From positions 1 through 40,328 of the forward strand of contig NZ_BLYI01000059.1 of NCBI RefSeq assembly GCF_016586355.1: a DNA stretch of 40,328 nucleotides, written 5' to 3'. The notes beneath the pieces are model-generated. The model saw only the letters and a program-made list of their open reading frames with translations, was not told the DNA's origin and did not search any database. The stretch's first letter is position 1, and each line of letters opens with the position of its first letter. Shown here piece after piece: positions 1-7,683 of this stretch. This stretch comes from Anaerostipes butyraticus. Lineage in GTDB: Bacteria > Bacillota > Clostridia > Lachnospirales > Lachnospiraceae. Position numbers and translations under genes: made by a program.

Positions 1-22
1 CAGGTAAACTGAACCCTATAAA

Positions 23-240
23 GTGGACACAGCAAAAACCGATTTGGGATGTTTTTTGGAAGCCCGTCCCATACTGTGGACACAGCAAAAACTAGTTTTG
101 GATGCTTTTTGAAAGCCTGTCCCATACTGTGGACACAATAAAAGCTGATCTATGTGTTTTAAAAAGACCAGCTCCATACTATGGACACGATTCTGACGTT
201 TTTTCAGGACACCCAGAGCCAAAACCCATTTTGTGGACAC
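23..240 (+). repeat. Five-copy GTGGACAC box array in the IS left end
   Basis: GTGGACAC (one copy is ATGGACAC) starts at 23, 76, 129, 181 and 233, so the period is 53, 53, 52 and 52 bp, about five turns of B-DNA. Copies 2-4 share the preceding CCATACT and a following A-rich block. Copy 2 (68-112) aligns well with the reverse complement of the right end near 1670-1706. This suggests repeated transposase-binding sites on one face of the helix, which is inference. Confidence 0.85.
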
Positions 241-301
241 GGCTGTGCAGTTCACTTGCTGTTGTGATATAGTTGATGATAGAAAGAAAGGTGGACTACA
301 T

Positions 302-739
302 ATGTCAAAAGCAAATCCATTTACCCAAGAACAACTCAGGATCCTGGAAAACAATGTTTATACCCATCATGTAACAAAAGACAGGATCGTATTCACAGTC
401 GCATTCAAAGAATTCTTTGTCGAACAGGTGTCTGTCCCTGGCATGACCACAAAAAAGATCATGCGGGCTGCCGGTTATGATCCAGACTTCTTTTCAACAC
501 GTGCCCTGAGTTCCATGCGCAGGCGTATCCTGGAAGAAGCTGCTTCTCCAGATGGATTCAAAGCCCCGAGGGGACTTTCCAATGAAGAGAAGATCGCTCA
601 GTTTGCCGCAAAAGACCTGGCAAAACAACGGACAAAGACGAGCATAAGAGAATTACAGGATCGTGTTGTCCGTCTGGAACAGCAGATCGAGTTTTTAAAA
701 AAAATTTCTCGCATCCGATCCAGCCGCAAAGAGGATTAG
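302..739 (+). CDS. IS3-family transposase OrfA (HTH protein)
   Basis: This 145-residue protein should be the DNA-binding subunit of the IS3-type transposase. The N-terminal half is a helix-turn-helix region. The C-terminal part, around residues 105-140, is a basic coiled-coil/leucine-zipper stretch with evenly spaced V, L and I residues, as expected for OrfA dimerisation. The ATG at 302 is chosen because AAAGGTGG lies 8-14 bases upstream. The longer frame from 233 runs through the last repeat box and is unlikely to be used. The frame ends at 739, just past a run of eight A residues where ribosomes can slip into orfB. Alone, this product would bind DNA without catalysis. Confidence 0.88.
   Translation: MSKANPFTQEQLRILENNVYTHHVTKDRIVFTVAFKEFFVEQVSVPGMTTKKIMRAAGYDPDFFSTRALSSMRRRILEEAASPDGFKAPRGLSNEEKIAQFAAKDLAKQRTKTSIRELQDRVVRLEQQIEFLKKISRIRSSRKED
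697..704 (+). promoter_or_regulatory. A8 slippery site for -1 frameshifting
   Basis: Eight consecutive A residues occur in orfA codons Leu-Lys-Lys, which gives the A AAA AAA heptamer in the right phase. A -1 slip enters a frame that stays open from here through the orfB ATG at 814. This would produce an OrfAB fusion joined through the segment FSHPIQPQRG and then SLLTIKEMCALSGVSRSGYY. The site is typical of IS3-family elements, and I checked the frame by hand. Confidence 0.8.
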
Positions 740-813
740 GAAGCGCGACAAGTGACATCTTTTCTCTCATTCAGTATGAAAAAGAGACAGGATCTCTTCT
801 CACGATCAAGGAA

Positions 814-1671
814 ATGTGTGCGCTCTCTGGGGTATCCCGCTCCGGATACTACCGGTGGGTGAACGCTGCTGACAATCGTATGCGCCGTGAAGAGCAGGAC
901 AGATCGGACTTTGAAAAGATAAAGGCTGCTTATGATTTTCGTGGATATGCAAAGGGTTATCGGAGTATCTGCATGCGTTTGCTCCGCATGGGGATCCAGA
1001 TGAACCATAAAAAAGTGAGACGTTTGATGAAGAAATACGGTCTCAGATGCCCGGTTCGCCAGAGCAATCCTTATAGACGGATGGCTAGAGCATTGAAGAC
1101 AGATGCGGTTGCCCCAAACCATGTCGATCGGAAGTTCCGGAGCCATGGTCCACGCAAAGTACTCCTGACAGATATCACATACCTCCGACTAGGGCAGGGT
1201 TTCTGCTACCTGTCAGTGATAAAAGACGCCTTTACGATGCAGGTTCTGGCATACCAGCTGAGTGAGTCTTTGGAAGTAGATTTTGTCTTGGATACGGTCA
1301 GACAACTGCTCAGGGATCACCCCTGCGTCAAGGAGGCAGAAGCCTGGATACATTCAGATCAAGGATGCCATTATACCAGCATAGCATTTCGTAAACTGCT
1401 GGAAGATGCAGAGCTGCGCCAATCCATGTCACGCAGAGGGAACTGCTGGGATAATGCCCCACAGGAAAGCTTTTTTGGTCACATGAAAGAGGAGATCAAG
1501 CCATATATCCAGTCATGGGAAGTCTTTGATGACGCAAAAGAGAGGATAGATGACTGGATGGATTACTATAACAATGATCGTTATCAGACGGCCTTGAAAG
1601 GGATGTCGCCAAATGAATACTATAGATACATAAAAACAAAAGAGTTACCACCAGCACTTGGACCGCAATAA
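814..1671 (+). CDS. IS3-family transposase OrfB (DDE integrase domain)
   Basis: This is the catalytic half of the transposase, with a DDE/rve integrase core that cuts and joins element ends. From the ATG it is 285 residues. It starts within the SGVSRSGYYRW motif typical of OrfB, followed by a HTH_21-like region. The acidic triad is visible as LLTDITYL (first Asp), WIHSDQG (second Asp) and DNAPQESFFGHMKEE (Glu). The frame is open upstream to the slippery run at 697-704, and no good ribosome site precedes 814. The main product is therefore probably the OrfAB fusion made by -1 frameshifting (302-1671). All catalytic residues are present, so the element may still be active. Confidence 0.9.
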   Translation: MCALSGVSRSGYYRWVNAADNRMRREEQDRSDFEKIKAAYDFRGYAKGYRSICMRLLRMGIQMNHKKVRRLMKKYGLRCPVRQSNPYRRMARALKTDAVAPNHVDRKFRSHGPRKVLLTDITYLRLGQGFCYLSVIKDAFTMQVLAYQLSESLEVDFVLDTVRQLLRDHPCVKEAEAWIHSDQGCHYTSIAFRKLLEDAELRQSMSRRGNCWDNAPQESFFGHMKEEIKPYIQSWEVFDDAKERIDDWMDYYNNDRYQTALKGMSPNEYYRYIKTKELPPALGPQ

Positions 1672-1756
1672 AAACATCCTAAAAAGATTTAGCTGTGTCC
1701 TTGACATGGGGCGCACTTTAAGGAAAAAGATCCTCCCATGAATCAAAAAAATCTTA

Positions 1757-1873
1757 CAGGAGGCAATCACTTTGGATCAATGTCCTCCTGTGGACCCAAA
1801 AACTCTCATAGGTGGCAATCACTTTGAATCAATGTCCTCCTGCGGGTCCAAAAGCTCATATAGGAGGAAATAG
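1757..1873 (+). repeat. Two 52-bp direct repeats downstream of the IS3 element, with a tiny open frame
   Basis: The block GGCAATCACTTT.GATCAATG followed by TCCTCCTG occurs at 1762 and again at 1814, 52 bp apart, and a partial third start (TAGGAGG) is at 1860. Each copy can pair its AGGAGG/AGGTGG with CCTCCT. A 33-codon frame starts at TTG 1772, after AGGAGG, and runs through both copies to TAG 1871-1873 (peptide starting MDQCPPVDPK). It may be a repeat-derived peptide or simply an open frame. The 52-bp period and the TGTGGAC.CAAAAAC content resemble the IS left-end units, so this could be a relic of a related element end. Apart from the IS right end, nothing else is seen in 1672-1917. Confidence 0.6.
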
Positions 1874-1917
1874 AAAAACTATGCCTGATTTTTTTGAAAG
1901 CCAAAGGTTCTGTAATC

Positions 1918-3099
1918 CTATTTTGCTGCAGTATAAATTCTGATCAAATCTTCCGCTTTTAATTTCTTAAATACGCCCAGTTCTACAGTGTCATTATTCG
2001 TTGCTTTCATTGCCATATCCCGGATCTGTTCTTCTGTTGGTTCCACTCCAAGTTCTCTCAGATTTGTCGGCATATGGATTTCCCGGCAAAACGCTTCTAC
2101 CGCTTCAATCCCTGCAAGAGCCGTTTTTTTCACGTCTCCCTGATCTTCAATTCCCATGACATTTTCCGCAAACTTCGCAAAGCGCTCCGGCTTTTCATCC
2201 ATAACATATCTTGCCCAGCTTCCCCATACAGCAGCAAGCCCGGCGCCATGGGCTACATCAAACAAACCGCCCAGTTCATGCTCGATCAGATGCGTTGCCC
2301 AGTCTCCGCCGTTGGTTCCACATCCGGTCAGATCATTGTGGGACAATGTGCTGCACCACATGATCTCCGCACGGGCATCGTAATTTTCCGGCTCTTTCAA
2401 TAAAATCTTCGCATTTTCCATAACATTGCGCATCAGTGCTTCCGCAATGCCGTCTGTAATCTTCATAGTATCTTCCAGGACAAAATACCGCTCCATCGTA
2501 TGCATCATAATATCGGTACATCCGCTTTCTGTCTGATATTCCGGAAGCGTATAAGTCAGTTCCGGATTCATAACAGCAAATCTGCATCTCGCATAATTCG
2601 TATTCAGCGCTTTCTTATACCATCCATCTTCATTGGTAATGACAGAGGAATCGCTCATCTCACTTCCTGCTGCCGCGATTGTTAATACTGCTCCCACGGG
2701 CATACATCCTTTTGGACGCGCTTTTCCTGTATACAGGTCCCACACATCACAATCCGGATTGGCCATCCCGTATCCGATGGCTTTCGCAGAATCGATCACG
2801 CTTCCTCCCCCTACTGCCAGAATAAAATCAACGCCTTCTTTTCTGCAGAGTTCAATTCCTTCATATACCTTTGAAAGTCTTGGGTTCGGCACAACTCCGC
2901 CCAGCATGACATAATCAATGTCATATTCCTCCAGAGCTTTACATATCCGGTCTAACAGCCCTGATTTTTTTGCGCTCTGTCCCCCATAATGCAAAAGAAC
3001 CTTGCTACATTTTTCTTGTTTTACCAGAGAACCTGTCTCCAATTCCGCATCTTTTCCAAATACAGCTTTTGTCGGCGCATAATACTGAAAATTTAACAT
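1918..3099 (-). CDS. Iron-containing alcohol dehydrogenase (butanol dehydrogenase/YqhD type)
   Basis: This 393-residue, full-length member of the Fe-ADH family should reduce an aldehyde to an alcohol with NAD(P)H in the cytoplasm. The nucleotide motif GGGSVIDSAKAIGYG lies near residues 97-111. The metal ligands are visible as an Asp and a His in TDIMMHTMERY and two His in HLIEHELGGLFDVAHGAG. AGGAGG stands 8 bases before the ATG. The gene follows the DhaL terminator and has its own candidate promoter, but it is the last gene of the carbohydrate cluster in the same direction. A role in reducing the aldehyde released by the aldolase (for example glycolaldehyde or lactaldehyde) is inference. No convincing terminator was found after it. 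Confidence 0.92.
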   Translation of the reverse strand: MLNFQYYAPTKAVFGKDAELETGSLVKQEKCSKVLLHYGGQSAKKSGLLDRICKALEEYDIDYVMLGGVVPNPRLSKVYEGIELCRKEGVDFILAVGGGSVIDSAKAIGYGMANPDCDVWDLYTGKARPKGCMPVGAVLTIAAAGSEMSDSSVITNEDGWYKKALNTNYARCRFAVMNPELTYTLPEYQTESGCTDIMMHTMERYFVLEDTMKITDGIAEALMRNVMENAKILLKEPENYDARAEIMWCSTLSHNDLTGCGTNGGDWATHLIEHELGGLFDVAHGAGLAAVWGSWARYVMDEKPERFAKFAENVMGIEDQGDVKKTALAGIEAVEAFCREIHMPTNLRELGVEPTEEQIRDMAMKATNNDTVELGVFKKLKAEDLIRIYTAAK

Positions 3100-3130
3100 C
3101 TCACGACCTCCTGTTTTATTTTATGTACAC

Positions 3131-3159
3131 ATATTACAACATTTTCACACATAACACAA
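3131..3159 (-). promoter_or_regulatory. Candidate promoter of the Fe-alcohol dehydrogenase
   Basis: On the minus strand TTGTGT (3154-3159) and TAATAT (3131-3136) are separated by 17 bp. The direct repeat ACAACATTTT (plus strand, 3136 and 3156) is spaced 20 bp and overlaps both hexamers, so a regulator could sit here. The promoter lies between the DhaL terminator and the gene. Confidence 0.5.
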
Positions 3160-3182
3160 CATTTTGTTCAATCATTCACACA

Positions 3183-3240
3183 AAAAAACTCCCGCCAAAT
3201 CCTCTGGAGCAATTTCCTCAGGGATTCCTGCGGGAGTTTC
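3183..3240 (-). terminator. Rho-independent terminator after dhaL
   Basis: On the minus strand the arms AAACTCCCGC and GCGGGAGTTT (3230-3239 and 3186-3195) enclose a 34-base loop region. The second arm runs into a T tract. It lies directly after the dhaL stop and closes the PTS/Dha operon. Confidence 0.85.
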
Positions 3241-3244
3241 TGAA

Positions 3245-3871
3245 CTATTCAGCTACACTTTTTTCAAAGGCTTTCATGATAAGCGCTGCAACATATGCGC
3301 CTGGATCCTCCAGCTCTCTGGATGCTTCTCCTCGAGTCGCGGCTCTTCCATGAACCGCAAGCATTGTTGTGGTGGCCTTAAATCCTTCTTCTGCAGCCTG
3401 GGCAGCTTTTCCTGCCATCTCTGATAAAGACTCTCCTGCGTCCAGAGATGCCTTCAGACTTTCTACCGCAGGATGAATTCCATCCAGGAATGTCTTGTCG
3501 CCGACTTTGGCTCCTCCAAGTTTTGCAACCCCAGCTTCATAAGACGCAAAAATCTGAACCAGATCCGCATCCTCCAAAGTTTCTTTTCCTTTCAGATCTT
3601 TTCCTGCCTGTTTCAGCCCTGTTGCCATCAAAGACCCCATAGTAGAAGGAACTTTGTTTGCCATTGCCTTTCCTGCCGCAAATAAAAGTCTGCCGGCATC
3701 TGCGGCTGCGCCGTCTGCAGCCGCCTCATAGGCAGCTTTAAATCCATCACTCATCGTCAGGCCTAAATCTCCGTCGCCTACAATTCCGTCCATGGCAATC
3801 AGCTTGTCTTTGTTCTCAGCCATAATATCGCTGATTTCTTTCAGTAACTGAATTAAGTAAGATGTCTCCAT
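3245..3871 (-). CDS. dhaL: Dihydroxyacetone kinase ADP-binding subunit DhaL
   Basis: The 208-residue protein has the length of the family and the nucleotide/Mg site DGIVGDGDLGLTMSDGF at residues 28-44, with the Asp residues that hold the two magnesium ions. DhaL transfers phosphate to the DhaK-bound ketone. In PTS-type systems its ADP is recharged by DhaM, and no DhaM is present in this window, so phosphate may come from ATP, from a distant DhaM or from another PTS protein. The gene starts 12 bp after dhaK copy 1 with AGGAGG before the ATG, so the two are surely co-translated. Which of the two DhaK proteins is its partner is not settled by sequence; adjacency favours copy 1. Confidence 0.93.
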   Translation of the reverse strand: METSYLIQLLKEISDIMAENKDKLIAMDGIVGDGDLGLTMSDGFKAAYEAAADGAAADAGRLLFAAGKAMANKVPSTMGSLMATGLKQAGKDLKGKETLEDADLVQIFASYEAGVAKLGGAKVGDKTFLDGIHPAVESLKASLDAGESLSEMAGKAAQAAEEGFKATTTMLAVHGRAATRGEASRELEDPGAYVAALIMKAFEKSVAE

Positions 3872-3883
3872 GACAATTTCCTC

Positions 3884-4894
3884 CTAAACCTGTTTAAAGA
3901 ACGGCGTATCCACCGGATGATCGATATATTCCTTCAATTCATCGTCCAGTTTCAGCAGAGAAATGGAGAATCCTGCCATTTCAATTGCTGTGGCATATTC
4001 ACCGACATAATATTTATAGACCTTGATTCCTTTTTCTTCCAGCACCTGATGGATCCTTCGTGTGACAATATACTGTTCATCCAGCGGTGTAGCGCCCAGT
4101 CCGTTTACAAGAACCGCAACTTCATCTCCATTTTCATATGGAAGATCTCCTACGATCTTCTCCAGCATTTCATCCACGATCTGATCTGCCGGCTCCAGTT
4201 TTCCACGGCGGATTCCCGGTTCTCCATGGATTCCCATTCCGATTTCCATTTCATCATCGTCAATTTCAAAACTTGGCTTTCCAACTCTTGGAACCGTACA
4301 TGGAGTTAATGCGACTCCCATGGTGCGGACATTATTGCTGGCTTTTTCCGCAACACGCTTTACTTCTTCCAGAGACAGCATCTTATCTGCCGCTGCTCCC
4401 GCGCATTTATAAACAAAGAAAATTCCTGCGACGCCTCGCCGGGTGCTCTTTTCTCCTGGAGCGGAAGGACCTGCTGATGCAACATCATCGGCTCCCAGCA
4501 CCTCTGCGGTCTCAATATCATCTTCCATTTCCACTTCATCTGCGGCCGGACGGAAAGTAAAAATATCTCCGTTGTAATTTCCATAAATGTAGAGAACACC
4601 TGCCCCGCTGTCTGCTTCCCTTGTCAGGGCAACCGCCTGATCTACGCTTGGAGACTGAAAGACATCTCCGACTGCACATCCGTCGATCATTCCTTTTCCT
4701 ACATATCCCAGGAACAGTGGCAGATGTCCGGATCCGCCGCCGGTTACAATTCCTACTTTTCCTTCTTTTTTATGTTTTGTAACGAGAACCTGCAGATCTC
4801 CATCCACGCATGTAAGATCATCTGCATGGGCAATATAGATTCCTTCCAGCATCTCTTTGATATAATTATCCGGGGAATTGATAATCTTTTTCAT
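3884..4894 (-). CDS. dhaK: Dihydroxyacetone kinase substrate-binding subunit DhaK, copy 1
   Basis: This 336-residue protein binds a short ketose covalently through a histidine for phosphorylation by DhaL. Key elements are GGGSGHLPLFLGYVG near residues 48-62, the Asp in YGNYNGD, and the hemiaminal histidine in GMGIHGEPGIRRG. The start at 4894 is set by AGGAAGGAG upstream; a longer frame reaching 5041 would overlap the aldolase gene. Two differences from ordinary DhaK stand out: Leu replaces Glu in SGHEP, and an acidic stretch (DEVEMEDDIETAE) follows the GD loop. These may mean a substrate other than dihydroxyacetone, such as an erythrulose- or apulose-like ketose, but that is a guess. The gene sits between the aldolase and dhaL. 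Confidence 0.92.
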   Translation of the reverse strand: MKKIINSPDNYIKEMLEGIYIAHADDLTCVDGDLQVLVTKHKKEGKVGIVTGGGSGHLPLFLGYVGKGMIDGCAVGDVFQSPSVDQAVALTREADSGAGVLYIYGNYNGDIFTFRPAADEVEMEDDIETAEVLGADDVASAGPSAPGEKSTRRGVAGIFFVYKCAGAAADKMLSLEEVKRVAEKASNNVRTMGVALTPCTVPRVGKPSFEIDDDEMEIGMGIHGEPGIRRGKLEPADQIVDEMLEKIVGDLPYENGDEVAVLVNGLGATPLDEQYIVTRRIHQVLEEKGIKVYKYYVGEYATAIEMAGFSISLLKLDDELKEYIDHPVDTPFFKQV

Positions 4895-4913
4895 TATGTA
4901 CGACTCCTTCCTT

Positions 4914-5582
4914 CTATTTGTTTGGGAACTTGATCTGAGATGGATACTCCCATTTCTGCAATTCTTCCGGCGGGAAAAAGTATGGCTCTTCACCCTGTCC
5001 TGCACAAAGAGCATTGAAGTACAGCTGTGCCAGTTCTTCAATATATGCAGCTCTTAAGTATGCGTCATAGATATCTCCCTGAGATACCGCAACAGCTCCA
5101 TGTCCCTGAAGCAGGAATACGTCTGCTTCCTGAACCGGCTCAATAACACTGTCAGATAAGTCTGTTGTTCCTGGACGTCCATATGGCGCTACCGGGATTC
5201 TTGATTTTGTAACTCCAAGGTTTGCAATTTCGTATACAACAGCCGGAATCGGTTTATTTAATACAGCAAAAGTCGTTGCGTACATGGAATGTGTATGGCA
5301 TACAGCATTGACATCCGGTCTTGTTTTATAAATCTGAAGGTGCATCAGAGATTCACTGGTTGGACGAAGTCCTGACTCATTTTCAATGACATTGGCATCC
5401 AGATCAAGAACAACCATATCTCTTGCTGTTAACAAATCTCTGTCCACCTGAGTTGGTGTAATAACGACATAACCTGTCTCTGGGTCTCTTGCACTTAAGT
5501 TACCTGATAAATGTTTGCATAATCCTTCTGACTGTGCACGTTTTGCCATAGCAACTACGTCTTTTTTTAATGATTCTAACAT
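4914..5582 (-). CDS. Class II aldolase/adducin-family sugar-phosphate aldolase (FucA/AraD type)
   Basis: This 222-residue zinc enzyme should split a ketose 1-phosphate into dihydroxyacetone phosphate and an aldehyde. FucA (fuculose-phosphate aldolase) is the closest recognisable type. The zinc ligands are the two His in CHTHSMY and the His in LLQGHGAV, and the catalytic Glu lies in RPTSESLMHLQ. The upstream regulator's stop overlaps a possible ATG at 5588 (ATGA), but AAGGAG sits only two bases before that codon. It lies 8 bases before the ATG at 5582, which I therefore prefer. The gene is translationally coupled to the regulator and 19 bp upstream of dhaK copy 1. The product aldehyde would be a natural substrate for the Fe-dehydrogenase at the end of the cluster. 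The epimerase subclass cannot be strictly excluded. Confidence 0.88.
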   Translation of the reverse strand: MLESLKKDVVAMAKRAQSEGLCKHLSGNLSARDPETGYVVITPTQVDRDLLTARDMVVLDLDANVIENESGLRPTSESLMHLQIYKTRPDVNAVCHTHSMYATTFAVLNKPIPAVVYEIANLGVTKSRIPVAPYGRPGTTDLSDSVIEPVQEADVFLLQGHGAVAVSQGDIYDAYLRAAYIEELAQLYFNALCAGQGEEPYFFPPEELQKWEYPSQIKFPNK

Positions 5583-5584
5583 TG

Positions 5585-7657
5585 TCATTTCTCCTTTTTT
5601 TCATTCTGAACTAATTCTAAGATCTCTTTCGGCTCTTTTGCCGTTTTCAGCAAATGTAGAGCTTCTATATCTTCCAGCATGCTGTTGAGCTGTTCCAGGA
5701 CGCCCAGATGCTTCGTAGGATCAGGCGTTCCGATCATAAGAATCACATCTGCCTCCATATATCCGGCAACGTCGATTTTCTCCGGCATTGTCAGCAGAGA
5801 CAGACATACTCTGTTTGCCCCGTCATCCACTCCTGCATGAGCAATCACAACACCGTCCGCAATCATGATAAATGGCTTTTCCTTCCGGATATTTTCAATT
5901 GATTTTTCTACGTAACGCTCTTCTATATCATTTCTGGCGATGAGGGGTTTTCCGACCATATGGATCGCTTCTTCCCATGGAATGGTATGATCAAGAACCT
6001 GTATCGTATCTTTTACCAGAACATCCTTCAGTCCAATGGAAAACTGTGTATTCATCATATGAAGATGTTCTTCCTCCGGTTCGGAATTTAAAGCGTTGGA
6101 TATTTCACGCTTCAGTGCTTCTTCATCCTGCACAATCGCATGCTTTTTTATAATTTCCATTAAGCCTGCCGTATCAACCTCATGAGGGATGACTCCCGTC
6201 AGCTCACCCATGACTTTCTCACGAAACTTTCTCTTGGATATTTCATCAATAAAAGGCTTCACGAGAAACTGCATTTTTGATGTTTCCAGACGGACCATCG
6301 TAAAAACAATATCGTAATTTTTATCATCATATTCTTTAAAATCCCTTAGGGATAAGCATGTAATAAAATCTATTTCCGGAAAAAGTTCTTTTAACGTAAA
6401 ATACAGAAAATTAGAAACGGAAATTCCATTGGCACAGACGACCACTGCTCTTTTTTTTGTTTCCACAAGATCGAGGATGCCTTCCCTTCGAAGCCATGCC
6501 CCGAACAGAGCGGTTATATATACCAGTTCTTCGTCAGGGAATTTTGCCCCTACCAGCTCTTCCAGAGGCTGGATAGATTTTCTGACGATTGCATGAAGAG
6601 AACTGTACTGCGGCAGTACCATGTCGGCTATGCTCTGTTCAATATGATAGTGATATTTTATCCGGTAGAACGCCGGTTTAATATGCTGAAACAATGCTTC
6701 CAGAAGTGTTTCTCTTTCATCGATCGTTACACAGATCATATTTTCAAAGTTCTCGATCACCTTCTCTGAAGCTTTCATAAGCTCCTCTTCCTGTTCCGAT
6801 TCACCTGCCTGCATCGTATGAAAATTTGAAATCTGAATCTGTGCGGCCAAAAACAGTTTTTCTGACTGCCAGGTAATATCATATGCTTTTGCGAACTCCA
6901 GCATGGCGGAATATTCTTTTGTTCCCGCAATATGCTGAAATGCTTCCGGAAGTTCCCGGATGATCCTGCCCTTTTTCGTCCGTATCACAGTCAGACACAA
7001 GATCAGCGGCAGCTCCTTCATCCGCTCATCGGTAAACCGAATCTTTAACCGTTCTTCAATCACCATGATCTGTGATTCTACCTGGGACATCAGTTCCTCC
7101 GAAATACGGCAGATTCTCATGATCGTATCTTTTCCATTTGGAAGCTTTAAGATCCCTCTTACGGCCATGATCATCATTTCCCGCTTGGCGAATTCACTTC
7201 CTACCAGATGATATCCCTCCTGGCGGTTATAGGATACTTCCAGATGATAATCTTCCAGCTTGTGTTCCAGTTTTTTCAAATCCGTCAGAAACGTATTTTT
7301 GCTGATCTGCAGTTCTGACGTAAAATGATAGATTGACAGTTCTTCCCGGATGCACAGGAGCATAAGATATATCAAAAATCCCCTGTCTTTATCCGAATAT
7401 ACATATGTAGTATCAAAACCTCCTATGTCTTCCGTCTGATACTGTTCCAGTACACTTACCGGAACGATGAACTTCCCGGTCCTAAGCCGTTCAATTTTCG
7501 GCATCCCATTGCCCTGCAGATAATCATTGATTTTTTCAATGGCATAACTTAACTGCTTTCTGGTTAGCTGTAAAGAAGCTTCTACTTCTTTCCCCGTTAT
7601 AGACGGGTTGTTGACGATCGTTTTAAGAACAGTATAACCTCTTTCATCTAAATACAA
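5585..7657 (-). CDS. PRD-containing PTS transcriptional activator (MtlR/BglG-type, HTH-PRD-PRD-IIB-IIA)
   Basis: The 690-residue protein has an N-terminal winged HTH (about 1-65), a second Mga-like HTH (about 90-155), two PTS regulation domains (about 185-290 and 300-395), a galactitol-type IIB domain (about 402-490) and a IIA domain (about 540-685). Phosphorylatable residues seen are H325 (ALFQHIKPAF) in PRD2, C408 (VVVCANG) in IIB and H607 (VIAHAGVDDG) in IIA. The PRD1 position that usually holds His reads LILCLTV. Proteins of this build activate their own PTS operon according to the phosphorylation state of the transporter. It lies inside the operon between dhaK copy 2 and the aldolase, so it is probably autoregulated. 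The 20-bp palindrome at 11118-11137 is a candidate site. Confidence 0.9.
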   Translation of the reverse strand: MYLDERGYTVLKTIVNNPSITGKEVEASLQLTRKQLSYAIEKINDYLQGNGMPKIERLRTGKFIVPVSVLEQYQTEDIGGFDTTYVYSDKDRGFLIYLMLLCIREELSIYHFTSELQISKNTFLTDLKKLEHKLEDYHLEVSYNRQEGYHLVGSEFAKREMMIMAVRGILKLPNGKDTIMRICRISEELMSQVESQIMVIEERLKIRFTDERMKELPLILCLTVIRTKKGRIIRELPEAFQHIAGTKEYSAMLEFAKAYDITWQSEKLFLAAQIQISNFHTMQAGESEQEEELMKASEKVIENFENMICVTIDERETLLEALFQHIKPAFYRIKYHYHIEQSIADMVLPQYSSLHAIVRKSIQPLEELVGAKFPDEELVYITALFGAWLRREGILDLVETKKRAVVVCANGISVSNFLYFTLKELFPEIDFITCLSLRDFKEYDDKNYDIVFTMVRLETSKMQFLVKPFIDEISKRKFREKVMGELTGVIPHEVDTAGLMEIIKKHAIVQDEEALKREISNALNSEPEEEHLHMMNTQFSIGLKDVLVKDTIQVLDHTIPWEEAIHMVGKPLIARNDIEERYVEKSIENIRKEKPFIMIADGVVIAHAGVDDGANRVCLSLLTMPEKIDVAGYMEADVILMIGTPDPTKHLGVLEQLNSMLEDIEALHLLKTAKEPKEILELVQNEKKEK

Positions 7658-7683
7658 TGGTGCACCTCTTTCAACTGCAATTT

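Larger units (their letters stand above)
19..1720 (+). mobile_element. IS3-family insertion sequence
   Basis: The element carries overlapping-type orfA and orfB genes in the IS3 arrangement. Both ends start with TAAAGTG (19-25, and 1714-1720 on the other strand). Inside the ends, both carry GGACACAGC followed by a GGATGTTTTT-type block, so the ends are imperfect inverted repeats. The right end has about 13 extra bases between TAAAGTG and GGACACAGC. The boundaries are inferred from this similarity. I could not find a clear target duplication, partly because only 18 bases precede the left end. The left end is unusual in having four additional copies of the GTGGACAC box running inwards towards orfA. 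Confidence 0.85.

Noticed and set aside
19-240. The 52-53 bp repeat array as a possible CRISPR
   Set aside because: The repeats are degenerate, the spacers resemble one another, no cas gene is present, and the units match the IS right end.
1772-1873. The repeat-spanning frame as a genuine protein gene
   Set aside because: It starts with TTG, consists almost wholly of duplicated repeat DNA and has no recognisable domain; kept only as part of the repeat.
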